Part shown: positions 38,024-49,189 of the stretch, one piece after another | How positions within the stretch are numbered: the first letter of the stretch is position 1 | How the letters are laid out: every line of letters starts with the position of its first letter | Assembly (NCBI GenBank): GCA_947396885.1 | Contig: OX377205.1 | Span: forward strand, 66,188,969 to 66,252,968 | Reading direction: 5' to 3' | Length of the DNA stretch: 64,000 nucleotides | Source of the DNA: Heligmosomoides polygyrus polygyrus | Lineage: Eukaryota; Nematoda; Chromadorea; Rhabditida; Heligmosomidae | Made by a program: the position numbers and the translations under genes | Notes under the pieces: model-generated | The model's database searches: none | Told to the model about the DNA's origin: nothing | What the model saw: the letters and a program-made list of their open reading frames with translations, nothing else

Positions 38024-39788
38024 CATCATCATTTTCATTAGCGTCTGTCCCGCTTGGTGGCGGGGTCCGCTCTTCTGGTGTGGTGACGCCAATTCTCCCG
38101 ATCAAATGCTTGATCAGGGTGTACACCAGCCATCTCTAAGTCCAAGCGCAACGTATCTAGCCAACGTTGCTTCGGGCGTCCTCTGGGCCGCTTTCCAGGG
38201 ACCACAAGATTCAGGCCAATCTTACACACGGTGTCGTCGTTAGCGCGAAGGACGTGGCCGTACCATCGAAGACGAGCTTCGCGCAGCTTCTCGGATATCG
38301 GGGCGACACCGAACCTCTGTCGTATGGTGTCGTTTCGAACGCGGTCCAAACGCGTAACTCCAGTCGTCCACCGTAGCATCTTCGTCTCCATTACACTGAG
38401 GCGGCTTTCAACTTCCTTCGTCACGGGCCAGCACTCAGCACCGTACGTCGCTACTGGGCGGACTACTGTTCTATAAACCTTCGATTTGAGGTGCTCAGGT
38501 ATTGTCCTGTCGCAAAGCACCCCAGTCAGCGAGCGCCATTTGGACCACGCTGCACTCACACGCGCATTCACCTCCATCTTTAAGCTGCCATCGGACGTGA
38601 CTGTTGACCCAAGATACTTGAAGGATGTCACTCGTGAGAGCTCAGTACCATCGATCTTAATAGATCCGTGCTCATTCACATCCGTCGTCAAGTATTCCGT
38701 CTTTTTGACGTTTAGCTTGAGACCGAACAATGCCAAACGATCGCACCACGCCTGTGCCTGTCGCTCGAGTTCGGTTTTGTCTTCACATGCAAGCATGACG
38801 TCGTCAGCATACAGCAGCGTCCAAGGTGCCGCCATTTGGAGATCTCGTGAGATTGCATCCATCACGACCACGAAGAGCAGTGGGGATAGCGCAGATCCCT
38901 GATGCACCCCTACAGAGATGGGAAACTCCATCGAGGTGCCCGCTGGCGCTCGCACTCGACTCCTTGGGCAAGAGTATAAAATGCGCACCCACTCAATAAG
39001 CTCTTCAGGGATACCATGTTGTCGCAACGCGTACCATATAACATCTCGCGGAACGCGGTCGAAGGCCTTCTCCAAGTCCAGGAAGGCAAAATGCACCGGT
39101 TTCTGTTTCTCGCGGTGCTTCTCTAGCAGAAGACGAACGGCGTGAATGGCATCAACGGTGCCACAGCCAGATACGAAACCACACTGATTCGTGGAAAGCT
39201 GTACGACATCCCGGATACGTCCGTCGACAATTCGCTCAAAGATTTTCATGGTGTGCGAAAGAAGACGAATTGGACGGTAACTGGCGCAGTCTGCAGGACT
39301 GCCCTTCTTCTTCCAAATCGGGATGGTCGTGCTTTGCTGCCAACCCTCAGGCACTTTTTTCTCAGCAACAACCTGATTGAAAAACGCAGTCAGCCAGTCA
39401 GCAGGGCACCAGCCCTTCGACTTCCACAGGTCAGCTGGCAGGTCATCGGGACCAGTGGCTTTGCCTGACTTCATCTTCCTCAGGGCTGCTTCAGTTTCGC
39501 TCACTGTGATCTTCTGAACGGGACCGTATACAGGTGATGCAAAAGGAACAGCAGGATGTTCAATTTCTACATTCGAGATTTCCTCGAAGTAGTCGTGCCA
39601 TCGCTTCACAGCCCTCTTACGATCCATCAGAAGATGACCGCTCTCGTCGTTAATGCCAAAGAACTTCTCAATGTCTTCTGCTTGGCGACAGCGAGCTTTG
39701 GCGAGTCGGTAAATATAACGCTCACCATCGCGCGTTTCCAATTTTTTGCTGACATCAGCGTAGTATGCGGCTTTAGCAGCGGCCACTG
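38024..39788 (-). mobile_element. 5'-truncated RTE retrotransposon
   Basis: Insert of 1765 bases between identical 15-base duplications. On the minus strand it starts inside the protein (the endonuclease domain is missing, as usual for incomplete reverse transcription) and ends in a short ATGATGATGA tail at 38033-38024 just after the stop codon. There is virtually no 3' untranslated region, as is typical of RTE elements. It is closely related to the decayed copy at 6693-9600, whose tail is a GAA repeat. Confidence 0.93.
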
Positions 39789-39837
39789 CCTGGGAAGGCA
39801 TATGGATACCGTATGAACTAGCGGCCACCAGCCTCAA
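38038..39837 (-). CDS. RTE reverse transcriptase, truncated but uninterrupted
   Basis: 599 codons without a stop. Residues 1-16 come from the flanking mariner, which supplies the only upstream ATG; the RTE protein begins at residue 17. Residues 17-160 are the linker with GKATGPDDLPADLWK (126-139). RT fingers start at about 169 (TTIPIWKKKGSPADCASYRP). The palm holds FLDLEKAFD (252-260, catalytic D254), GVHQGSALSPLLF (310-322) and YADD (343-346, catalytic D345 and D346). The thumb and tail include NVKKTEYLTTD, YGAECWP, LRWYGHVLRA (523-532) and PRGRPKQRW near 551. It would copy RNA into cDNA at a nicked target, but without the endonuclease it cannot nick on its own. All catalytic RT residues are present. 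Whether it is transcribed is unknown; it lies antisense to the host mariner. Confidence 0.9.
   Translation of the reverse strand: MRLVAASSYGIHMPSQAVAAAKAAYYADVSKKLETRDGERYIYRLAKARCRQAEDIEKFFGINDESGHLLMDRKRAVKRWHDYFEEISNVEIEHPAVPFASPVYGPVQKITVSETEAALRKMKSGKATGPDDLPADLWKSKGWCPADWLTAFFNQVVAEKKVPEGWQQSTTIPIWKKKGSPADCASYRPIRLLSHTMKIFERIVDGRIRDVVQLSTNQCGFVSGCGTVDAIHAVRLLLEKHREKQKPVHFAFLDLEKAFDRVPRDVIWYALRQHGIPEELIEWVRILYSCPRSRVRAPAGTSMEFPISVGVHQGSALSPLLFVVVMDAISRDLQMAAPWTLLYADDVMLACEDKTELERQAQAWCDRLALFGLKLNVKKTEYLTTDVNEHGSIKIDGTELSRVTSFKYLGSTVTSDGSLKMEVNARVSAAWSKWRSLTGVLCDRTIPEHLKSKVYRTVVRPVATYGAECWPVTKEVESRLSVMETKMLRWTTGVTRLDRVRNDTIRQRFGVAPISEKLREARLRWYGHVLRANDDTVCKIGLNLVVPGKRPRGRPKQRWLDTLRLDLEMAGVHPDQAFDRENWRHHTRRADPATKRDRR
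39789..39803 (+). repeat. Target-site duplication, right copy
   Basis: Second copy of CCTGGGAAGGCATAT bounding the 5' end of the RTE insertion. It lies within the first 16 codons of the chimeric reading frame. Confidence 0.95.
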
Positions 39838-40527
39838 GGCCGCCAGGATCGTGCATGAACTTCTTGACTTTATGGCGGAGTTTCTCTCGGCTCGAGTACC
39901 TGGTCACTAACGCGAAAAGTGGGTGGTATATGCTGGCCACTTGCGATGGCGTCAGTTTCTCAGTCGCGACGAACGAGGAATTTCCATGTCAAGACAGAGA
40001 GAGGAAATTCACCAAAAAAAGGTAATGCTCAGTGTCTGGTGGAAGGGAGTCATTCACTGGGAGCTGCTACCTGCAAATACCACTGTCACTAGCGATGTTT
40101 ACTGGTGGGAGATGGATCGAATTGAAGCACTTCGTGGGAAACAAGACAAGGTCTTCCTTCGAACAATGCGCGTCCACACGTTGCACGGTGGACTCAGAAA
40201 AAACACCTGTGTTTTGATCGCGTGTTCTTGCCCACCCACAGTATTCAGCGGACCTTGCTCCAACGGACCACCATCTACTCCTTTCGTTGTTGAACCATTG
40301 GCCCATTTGCAGGAGAAACAATTTGACAATAGGGAACAACTTAAAAAGTGTCTCGCCGAGTGTTTTCTTCGTAAAAATCCCAGGAATTCTTTAAACGTAG
40401 GATCTACAAATTGCCTGACAAATGGCAATATGTTGCAGATATGTTGGTTGTTGTGTGTATGGAACGAGAGGAATAAATTTGGAAAAAAAAACTTGCATAA
40501 GTGGCGGATACTTTCCTTACAACCTAA
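39804..40527 (+). pseudogene. Mariner transposase C-terminal part (interrupted)
   Basis: Continues the transposase beyond the RTE insert. The frame from 39923 reads KKVMLSVWWKGVIHWELLPA, where the usual SVWWD.KGVIHWELLP box has lost the catalytic aspartate by a small deletion, then TTVTSDVYWWEMDRI. The middle (LHDNARPH region) is out of frame. Near the end HLQEKQFDNREQLKKCLAEC matches the usual LQ.K.F....LK.WL..FF block. Multiple frameshifts rule out function. Confidence 0.8.
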
Positions 40528-40884
40528 GATGTATAGCGGTTCTTCTTGATCGTGTCTCTTAGAGCATGGAAGGTGGATAGGGTGCTGACTCAATCACTGT
40601 TTCAAAACTGGTGATTGTAAGGCAGCTTCACATGCACATCGGAGCCACCATGGTTTGAGTTACTCTCTTGCTGCAAGACCGAACCAGAAGCGGAAGCGTA
40701 GTAGGCGCTCTTGCAAATACCAATTAAAAACATGTTCACTGGCACTATCTCACGCGACGGCATAAATTCTTAGAAAGCGGATCAATTTATTCTCAGGAGG
40801 TACACCCTCGCTCACAGCGACCAATTTCCCACCGCCTCGTTATGTTGCCAGGATTCAGATGTGTTGTTATCTCCGTATCGATCA
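40528..40884. other. Unassigned stretch
   Basis: No feature recognised. Confidence 0.5.
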
Positions 40885-41052
40885 GGGGCCGGATTCATTA
40901 GCGACTTACGTAACTTTAACCGAGAATTGTAAGCGAAAAGCTCAGATAACGCGGCTTATCAGGCGATATGGTGAGCGATAAGCCGCGCTATCTGAGGTTT
41001 CCGCTGTGAGCTCTCTCTTAAATTTATGTAATTCGTTAATGAATCCGACCCC
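40885..41052. mobile_element. 168-base hairpin MITE
   Basis: The tips GGGGCCGGATTCATTA and TAATGAATCCGACCCC are complementary. An inner stem CTCAGATAACGCGGCTTATC pairs with GATAAGCCGCGCTATCTGAG. No coding content; superfamily not assignable from the flanks. Confidence 0.85.
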
Positions 41053-41391
41053 AGGACGCTCATTCAGACGGAATTGAATTCGCATTTAGACTCCCCAATC
41101 AAGTGGAGAAATTTTCACGCACAAGGAGTTGGCCACAAAGTACAGTTATGGCCGCAGTTGTCCAACCATAAGCTACACTACTGTGTTTCAGGGCACTGCT
41201 AGAACATTTTATTGGCTACAAAACGCTGAAGATGCTACCGGGAAGGTTCACAGGTGACAGAGTTTTCGCGCTCAGAACACGCCCGCGCGTGCAATTTAAC
41301 GCAGCAGCGGTCGATGTTCTCCTCGCTCTTACTCACCCAGATTACAGCTTTCCCTAACTCCAATAACATCATTCAATTCAGCATGAAAAGC

Positions 41392-42003
41392 GATGGCGGC
41401 TATTCTTCCTTCGCTGCGCCGCGAGCGGTCGCGTCGCGGACACGTGGCAAACATGGAGAACGAGGTCAGCGCGGTCAGTCGATGTGGAAGGCGGCCGATG
41501 GTCGGTCGGTGGCTGCTCACTGCTCCGTGGACTCTCCCTGAGCGACGAAAGCAGTGGAAACTGCAGTGGAAATGTGGAAGCATGGGTAGTTTGGATGACA
41601 CACACCCTGGAGTCCCTTCCCTAGCCTGATTCTGCGCTCGAAGAGCGCAGAATCCATCCGCGGACTCTCCCTGAGCGACGAAAGCAATCCCCACATGGGC
41701 AGTTTGGATGGCACACACCCTGGAGTCCCTTCCCTAGCCTGATTCTGCGCTCGAAGAGCGCAGAATCCATCCTCGGACTCTCCCTGAGCGACAAAAGCAG
41801 TTCCCACAGGAGCAGTTTGGATGGCACACACCCTGGATGCTGCGAGAACCCCAGCTGCGCACTCCCCCTGAGCGCGCACAGCTATGAAGGAAAGATTTCG
41901 CGCTCTGTCGCGAAGATGCGTGAGAATATTGCGGCGGGTGCGTGCGTGCGATGAGCGCTCGCGGCGTAGCGATGGAAGAATAACCGCGATCTCCAGGAAG
42001 AAT
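41392..42003. mobile_element. 612-base inverted-repeat insert with 113-base tandem units
   Basis: Bounded by a perfect 36-base direct duplication (41356-41391 and 42004-42039, starting AACTCCAATAACATCATTC). The ends carry inverted repeats: GCGGCTATTCTTCCTTCGCT... (from 41397) pairs with ...AGCGATGGAAGAATAACCGC, 32 bases with three mismatches. Inside are about 2.6 tandem units (from 41528, 41661 and 41774; period 113, the first unit longer by 20), each complete unit holding the hairpin TTCTGCGCTC-GAA-GAGCGCAGAA. Confidence 0.8.
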
Positions 42004-43174
42004 AACTCCAATAACATCATTCAATTCAGCATGAAAAGCTCTATCGAATAGTACCAAGCGTGGCCCAATTCAAAGATATCGGTTTTCGATGACGTCATCG
42101 TCCTTCTGCCGCGGCCTCGAGCGGCCTCGTCCTCGATTCGAAACTGTCAAAAAAAAAACTGCCAACGTTTCCAGTATCGGTCGAAATTGGAACCGTTCGA
42201 TAGCGCTTTTCATGTTGAACACGACGGTGCCATTGCCAGTGTCGAACACTCAAATCTGGGCGAGTAAGAGCGCAAGAAACTCTAACCGCTATCTTCCGCC
42301 GCTTTAAACTGGCAGCTGAAGCTAAGGCAGTTTAGGAAGCTGACGGGTCTTGAGCACGTAATCGTAAAGCACCTTAAGCGCTCTGTTTGCACACGTTTAT
42401 CGAGGTCGTTTGCTCGCCGGGTCTTCCCGCAGCGGTCCACCGAAATCGAAAAAAAAGCGTCACACAAGCCTCACCTGCATGCACCCCTGTAACATTGCCT
42501 CTTCCTAAGCTACACTGTTCTACCTTAGTGCGTCACTAGAACGTTTTACTGCCTACAAGTCCCACAGGTTGCAGCCGAAACGATTCGAACTTGAAAGAGT
42601 TATTGCGCTCCGAACACGCCCGCGCGTGCAATTTGCAAGCGGTCGTCCCCTCGACGGAAAGGTTCGATTCTATATGCATTGTTCACTGCGCACTTCTAAG
42701 TCTTGCCGGAACAGAGTAGAGCAATTCCTGAGTAGGCCGGTTGCAAATTTGCGATAAAACTCCCCAAACACTCACTCTACAAGCTGTCCTCCCTCTCAAT
42801 TGATAGCTTCGATTCTATATGCATTGTTCCCGGCGCACTTCCAAGACTATCTCAACAGCCTTAGAACAATTCCTGAGTAGGGCGGCTGAGAATTTCTCAT
42901 AAAACTTCCAAATGCCCACTCTACGAGCTGTCGCGTCCACTCGATTGATAGGTAATGATCATATATGCACTGTGCACGACGTACTCTCGACGGATTCCTG
43001 GCATGTCAGAGCACTTCACGCCATGCTTGGGATACTCCGAAAACATGCAAGCCCGGAAAATAAGCTTCTCCAATCGCAAAGAGCCCGCTGCAGTCATTTT
43101 TGGCCACCCACTGCGAAAATGCAGTGGTCTCTATACATGTTTGTGTAGATCTCGAAGAGACGAATCGAACGGTA

Positions 43175-43459
43175 CCAACCGTTTCTCAAATTAGGAGAAT
43201 TTTAAGCATGCTACGGTTTTCGACGGCTTACGACCGACAACTCATCCGCGACCGCCCTTCACAATGGACTGCAGCTTTTCAATTTCGACTATTTTCATCG
43301 CTTCATATGAACAATGTAACCAAACGATAGAGCTCGAGCTCCTATGCTCAAATATATCCTTGGTTTTTGAAATGAACGAATTCTAGGCGAGTTATATCCA
43401 AAAGGCGCAAAAGCCGGGAAAAAGCAGCTTTTTCGGGATTTGACCAAAAGATACGGCCA
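43175..43459 (+). mobile_element. Transposon terminal segment shared with 57241-57525
   Basis: Both copies run from ACCAACCGTTTCTCAAA through GCATGC(T/A)ACGGTTTTCGAC, GACCGACAACTC and TTCATATGAA to a tip with CAAAAGA. It also forms the last part of foldback copy 2, so the foldback family and this end are linked. Confidence 0.7.
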
Positions 43460-43829
43460 TAGCTGTATTCTATTAGTGTTCGCTACATCACAGCTATTTA
43501 TTCTCTACAGTTATAGAAGAGCGTGGAGTTTGTGACGAATATGTTAAACATGCAAACCTTTCCTTAGTGTGATTGGCTGAACCCATATTTTCACATCAAA
43601 AACGCATTTTTTACATGGAAACTGGCTAAAAATAATGGGCCGAAATACGCGTTTGCCACTTTCTTTGCCGAATTCGCCACGAATTGTACTTGCAGGATGA
43701 GGTAATTTGAATACGTACATATTTGATCCATACAATGACTTACGGTGTTTTATCAGCCAATGTGTTATCATTTCTATACAATGCTGTTAGCAATTATTCT
43801 TACTTACGATTAGGAGGAAGGCTTGCCTA

Positions 43830-43925
43830 GCCTAGGCGGGATCCGAATCAGGGACGTCGATCTGGGGGACACGCGGAGAGAAGCGCCTCCTCCAACTGCG
43901 CCGCTATGCGTCCATTGAAGATAAT
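43830..43925 (-). mobile_element. SINE A head, fragment
   Basis: On the minus strand TAGCGGCGCAGTTGGAGGAGG is a box A-like start, with TGATTCGGATCCC as a degraded box B. The body is missing; the outer inverted-repeat arm begins 25 bases further on. Confidence 0.55.
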
Positions 43926-43949
43926 TACCTTCATGTCAAATAAAAACAA

Positions 43950-44659
43950 GTGCTCCGTCACGTCTGTCGGTGTGCGCTCCGCGCGATGTTGCAGTATCAC
44001 TAAGCTAAGGACAACCACACAAGCTAGCTGCTCTACTTGTACAGCTTTTTTCCCTACCAAGGAGTGCAAAAGGCTCTCAGTACGTGCAGTATATAGTATG
44101 ATAGGGCGACCTATTGGCTCCTCGCTACTGGTCCCCCTTAGTGAAACGGTCCCCCATCACTGGAACTGGTCCCCCTCAATGGTCCACCCTTAGACGTCTT
44201 CGGCACGTCTTCTGAATCTCCAGGCATATTGTACGACACCTTCGGCAAGTCCATCTGAATCCCCAAACACGTTGAGCGACGTTTTTAGCACGTCATGCGA
44301 CGTATTCCGCACGTCATCTGAATCCCCTGGCACGTAGAAGACGTTTGGATATTTTCCGCTATTCTTGCTCCCCGTAATTTGATCAGTATCATTGACGGCG
44401 ATCGAAACTTTAGAAACGAACTTCAGCTTCATGTTGAGCGACCTCGACTACGCCCAGGGCTAAAGTTTTGGACCGCCTTGACGGCATACACAAAAAATTG
44501 ATAGTTTGATCAGTATCATTGACGGCGATCGATACTTCAAAAACAAACTTTAGATTCGTGGTCAGCGACCTCGATTGCCCCAGGCTGAAGTTTCGGACCG
44601 CTTAAACGAAATTATAGGATTATTATGCAGTATGATGATATAATATATGATATATATCA

Positions 44660-44719
<60 letters not shown>

Positions 44720-45002
44720 AGCGTGCAGCGCACGTGAACAGCACGCTCGACCTCGATTACCCCCAAAATTGAAGTTTCGGACCGCTCGAACGAAATTCAC
44801 AAAAGATCGATATTTTGATCAATATCGATTGACGGCGATCGATACCTGAAAAACGAACTTCAGATTCGTGTTCTGCGGCCTCGATTACCCCTAGGGCTGA
44901 AGTTTCCAGGCACGTAGAAGACGTCTAGGTATTTTCCGTAATTTTCCCCCTATTTTCCTCCCGATTATATAACTAATTTCCGCCCTATTTTATGACTCAT
45001 CG
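43950..45002 (+). repeat. Outer inverted-repeat arm, left
   Basis: Complementary (with scattered differences) to 56322-57166. Shared words include AGTATCACTAAGCT, GAGGACAACCACAC-like, AGCTGCTCTACTTGTACAGC, TATAGTATGATAGGGC and AGTGAAACGGTCCCCCAT. Inside are three units of about 125 bases built on TTGATCAGTATC..TTGACGGCGATCGATAC, at about 44378, 44507 and 44814. The unit spacing is interrupted by the (GAT)n run. Confidence 0.85.
44660..44720. repeat. (GAT)n microsatellite
   Basis: About 20 uninterrupted GAT units; the frames of poly-His and poly-Met across it are artefacts. Confidence 0.97.

Positions 45003-45004
<2 letters not shown>

Positions 45005-45064
<60 letters not shown>
45005..45064. 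repeat. (TA)n microsatellite
   Basis: About 30 TA units directly at the inner end of the left outer arm; self-complementary. Confidence 0.97.
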
Positions 45065-45065
<1 letters not shown>

Positions 45066-45660
45066 TATGTAATGTTTAGGGAAGCTTCATGATGTGCAAG
45101 GAAACAAAAGCGCATATCATTTGCTCGGCAGCGTTCCTGGCCGCGTCGTGTTCTTGCTGTTATGTAGCGTTAGCACAACCCGTTTCCCATCACACCCCGG
45201 TTCGCTGGCCGCCTCGCGGGAGTACGCCATTTTTTGTCTTCAGCCTGCAAATAACTCTGTCTTCAGCGCTCCCAGCAGTTGTTCCTTTTCAAGGAATCAT
45301 CACTGCATGTCAGTCAAGCTTCAAGAGACTAAGGTGATAAGTATTCGAGATGAAGCCTGGTGTCGCGGAAGCTGAGAACCGTTCTCTGGATTCAGACCAC
45401 GCGTCCCAGAAACGAAGAATGGGCTGCAGAATAGATGTGACGACGTGCTCGAGGTCTAGGAGCCCTGTACCGAGCGTTGGAGGTCAGGTGACGTGTAGAG
45501 AAAGTCGCACCGTTCTTGATGTCGTTTTCCATTTCATAAATTAAAATAAATTAATCAATAGAGCCGTTTCCTCAATAGCAGTGGTTTACTTGTCACAGGG
45601 TTTGATTTTGATACTGGTATTTTGATGTACAGATCTGCTTCTCACAATCAGACACGCTCT
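45065..45660. other. Unassigned stretch
   Basis: No feature recognised. Confidence 0.5.
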
Positions 45661-46130
45661 TACCAGGAAACTATCTCAACGGTAGGTCGGAATGGCCCAA
45701 GTGTTGTATATGGACAGAATCGCCTCTCACTGGTAAACAACGAAATACAGATATCTCGACCCCAATAAAACTCTACGCTGAGTTAGGGACGACGGAAGTT
45801 GAGCAGTTGGGGGCGTTAGCCCTATGCCTGCAGGCGGAGGGCGGGCTCAAGCTGGCTGGAATCAGCGATCATGGGGATTACGCCGCTCCTGTACCCACCT
45901 GCGCCATCACCGCTCGCTCGTCATCGCTGTTTCCAGCCAATTTGAGCCCGCCCTCCGCCTGCAGGCATAGGGCTAACGCCGCCAACTGCCCAACTTCCGT
46001 CGTCCCTAACTCTGCGCAGAGTTGTATTGGGGTCGAGATATTGCATTTTGTTGTTTCCCATAGAGAGGAGATTCTGCCCATATACAACACTTGGGACGTT
46101 CCGACCTACCGTTGAGATAGTTTCCTGGTT
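45661..46130. mobile_element. Palindromic element with tRNA-like centre, copy 1
   Basis: Arms of about 205 bases: ACCAGGAAACTATCTCAACG at the left tip pairs with the right tip ending TTTCCTGGT, and GGGCGGGCTCAAGCTGGCTGG pairs with CCAGCCAATTTGAGCCCGCC. The loop (45865-45915, minus strand) holds TGGCGCAGGTGGG, a box A-like word. Related to 54697-55143. Confidence 0.85.
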
Positions 46131-48641
46131 AGACCTTGAGCAGATGGTTCCTCATTCTCAGCATAGGTGAGTCAAGTTCGAAGACAGTCAATACTCAACC
46201 GCGGTTCTCTCGAGTCCAGCATCGGGATTGTTCGGATTATTAGTGACCAATAACGTTAATAGCGTTATATTAGTTTAGAAATCGTGTAGGATTTAGCACG
46301 CCACATTCAAGTTTATCCTCAAACTCCAGTTTTCTGGCCTGAGTCACGTTTGCCAAAGCCCATACATGGCTCAGGCTTAATTTACTTACCATTACGTAAC
46401 CGGTAACCAAGATCAAGATTCATGGAGTCATCATAGCTTTATGGTTTCATTTGCGTCTTTCTTAAAAGATTTCAAAAGCACTCAATGGCTCACAGTTTCG
46501 GGAAAGCTTTTACACGCCTATTCCGCTTCCAGAGCGTTGAGTTGATTGATGGCAAAAACGATAAGACAAAAAACAATCTGAAAATTTTCATCAATCTACA
46601 ATTCGACAATCTACAATTTTTTCTACAATTTTCATCTCTGCGGTGTGATGACCAACCAGTATGTAATTATAGAAGCAACAAAGGCGGTCACTGAATGAAG
46701 CAATACCTCGCCTATGTTCGAAAGGCTCTATACTTACGCCTAAGTGTGGCCCGCTACGAATGTTGCTCGAGAGTGGTGCGAAATTAATTAATTTCATGCA
46801 AACCACACTATAATTTGGCTAGTTTTCATAAAACCGCTCCATTTCGTGCAACAGTTTCATGAAATGCTCTCATTTGCCCTCCAACAACTCGTTCGAACAC
46901 AGTCAAATTGTAGTTAGGCCGAGTATGAATTAGAAAGATAATACTTTTACTTTCTCGGAAATTTTATATCGAAATGGCCTTAATGGAATCAATGTTTTGA
47001 GGGATGAAGAGTTCGTGTACACAGTGAGCAATGTTGACCAAATGAATTTAATTTGTGGCATACATCCAACAGTAAATCATGGGCTCTTCTCAGCTATGTA
47101 GCAGATTTATTTCGGAAATAAGATGCCTTCCTTCCTTGTTATATAGCCAATCGTAGAGTTGTGATGTTTTTTGCTTGTTGATTCTGTCGTTTTGTTATTG
47201 GCTCAAATAAAATAGTGTAGTAACAGTTTCCTGATGTGGTTAAGCATCACCGTGCCGCTGGACATTCTGATGCATCCATAACAAGCTTCTCTCAGCACTT
47301 GCAGCTGCTGGCAAACCCTTCACGACTCGAGGACCAACGCTGCTGCAGTTGGTCTTTCATGGAATTTCCGGACGATATAACGGATAAATCCATTCAGCAA
47401 CCTCAACCATTTCTACGTGCAAATTCGTCTTTGAAGAGTGTTTGTGCAGATCATAGGCGAATCCAATCTGCAGAACGATTCGCGTCGTCGTATAAACTCC
47501 AGTTCGCACTTCAGGTCATATAATAAGTGAGAAATTGCTGCTATCAATTGAACAAAGTAAGGAGAATTTCTTCTCCAACCGAGCGTTTTCTTGCTCGTCT
47601 GCCAAGAGATATGGGGTGAACTGCTCACACTCTTTTCTTCTTCTTTCACAGTTAAATGCCAGAGATAGGTGTATGCATCCAGAGGAACAGGCAATAAGAG
47701 AAGATCTACATTTGCGCTAAGTAAATGAAGACAATAAGTTCTGTGTTGCAAAGAAGGTACCCGCTGTCTATAATTGCGCGGCATCTTACCGCCTGTGTGC
47801 CATCTACACGTCAAAATGAGCATTTTTCAAAGCAGGCTGTGCACCTCTGGAACCAAACCGAACACCTTCCAAATCTAAACGAGCGTCGCTCAAATTAGAG
47901 CATGTATTCTCTAAGAAACTCGAAACAAATTTTTCGCTACAGGAAAAATTGCCATTATTTTTTTAAAGACATTTATAAAACACTTCTGCTAAAGAGGCGG
48001 ACACAGTGTTTGAAACTTTATGAAATTTTTTATAGGAAATATTCTAATCTAAAACTTGCTTTAAATTGCAGAAAAGTATCAATCTCTGAGCAATTAAAAG
48101 AAGAGATGACATCGTGCACTCGCTCAGCACGTCACTTTTCTTTTTGATTGTGTAAGTGCTATTTAATTGCAACCGCGAGTGAAAATATGCCTTCCGAGGT
48201 GTATTCGTCTCGGCAGAACAAGGCTGGTGTCGACTTTTAATCAGGTTGCGTACCAGCGTTGTCGCTTTCGTCGTCTTCTCATAGAAAAGTCGGGTTGTTT
48301 TGAAAAACTACAGTTCCAAACGCTTTTCATCCCACTGAGTTAATTCCGATGAAAAAAGTTAGGAGTTAGCTCTAGCTGGGTTAACTCGGATGGAGTGCGA
48401 GGGTCCATGTCGCGGTCCTACCCAGAGATCCATTGTGAGGATCGGGTATGTCAAAACCCGCATAGCTTGAAGAAGAGCCCCAGCTCTTGCCTAACCGAGA
48501 GGCACTCCTTGTGGTTGAGCTCTGAATTTCTCACTGCGATCCAAAGTCCCTCGAGTGTTCGTTCTCCGGACCCTGGACTACCACAAGAGAGTGGACACCC
48601 TGGACTTCCTCAAGCTATCCAACTGCTCAGAAACCGTAGTG
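46131..48641. other. Unassigned stretch
   Basis: No gene recognised. The longest frames (136 codons at 47413-47823 minus; 95 codons at 47236-47523 plus) overlap on opposite strands and lack motifs. Confidence 0.5.
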
Positions 48642-49008
48642 TAAGGCCTATGTCATACCTTCGCTCACCCCGAGCGTAGGCGACGAACATAGCGATGAGC
48701 GAAGTCTCTTCGCTAGCGTGAAGCTAGCGAATAGGCGCGCAGTTAATAGCGTTGTGTGCAGCTGCGTCGTAGCATCATCACTACGGATGCTGGCCGACGC
48801 TCTGCTCAGCTCAGCGACGCGGTCGCATCGGTAGCGATGCCGTATCGCTCGAAAGTATGACACCCCGCCATCGAGGCTTCGCTAGCGGTGGATCGGACAA
48901 CTGCTACAGGCGTTTGCCCCTCCACAACGTCTGATACCGTCCCCTCCCCAATTGTGTTAGTTGTCCAGCGCTTTGCTAGCGAAGAGCGATGGTATGACAT
49001 AGGCCTTA
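48642..49008. mobile_element. 367-base MITE
   Basis: Perfect 18-base terminal inverted repeats, TAAGGCCTATGTCATACC and its complement. The inside has repeated GCTAGCG words and partial stems (CTTCGCTAGCG..CGCTAGCGAAG-like). It ends 17 bases before the large foldback element. Confidence 0.9.
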
Positions 49009-49189
49009 AGCAGTCTACCCGTGTACCGCGCATGTCTTTTGGTCAATTCCCGAAAAAGCTGCTTTGGAGCGTTCCAAAGCGGCTTTTTTAAATAACTTTC
49101 TTTAAAATCGCGCACTTGTAAAAAGCATATATTTGAGCTCAGCGGACCGCGCTCTATATAGTTGAACAAAGCATATAGGCCGGACATAA

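Larger units (their letters stand above)
37568..40527 (+). mobile_element. Mariner split by an RTE insertion
   Basis: The ends TTAGGTTGTAAGGAAAGT (left) and its near-complement (right, 40508-40527) mark a mariner. The left end follows TA (37566-37567); the right end is followed by GA, so one TA has mutated. Without the RTE insert (38024-39788) and one target duplication the element is about 1.18 kb, close to normal mariner size. Hookworms carry a mariner called bandit; membership is plausible but unchecked. Confidence 0.85.
41150..43459 (+). mobile_element. Foldback element, rearranged copy 2
   Basis: Matches the right arm of the 49026-52804 element. 41157-41391 corresponds to about 51010-51240, and 42040-42600 to the arm around 51241-51520 and 50700-51000. 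42660-42960 contains the TTCGATTCTATATGCATTGTTC subterminal repeats. The end at about 43425-43459 reads AAAAAGCAGCTTTTTCGGG then TTTGACCAAAAGAT, next to a TA. The terminal hairpin is shortened relative to copy 1. Most of the left arm is missing. Confidence 0.75.

Noticed and set aside
44562..44849. Poly-His and poly-Met frames
   Set aside because: Produced by the (GAT)n microsatellite at 44660-44720.
47236..47823. Overlapping frames of 95 and 136 codons on opposite strands
   Set aside because: No motifs and mutual overlap; not supportable as exons from sequence alone.
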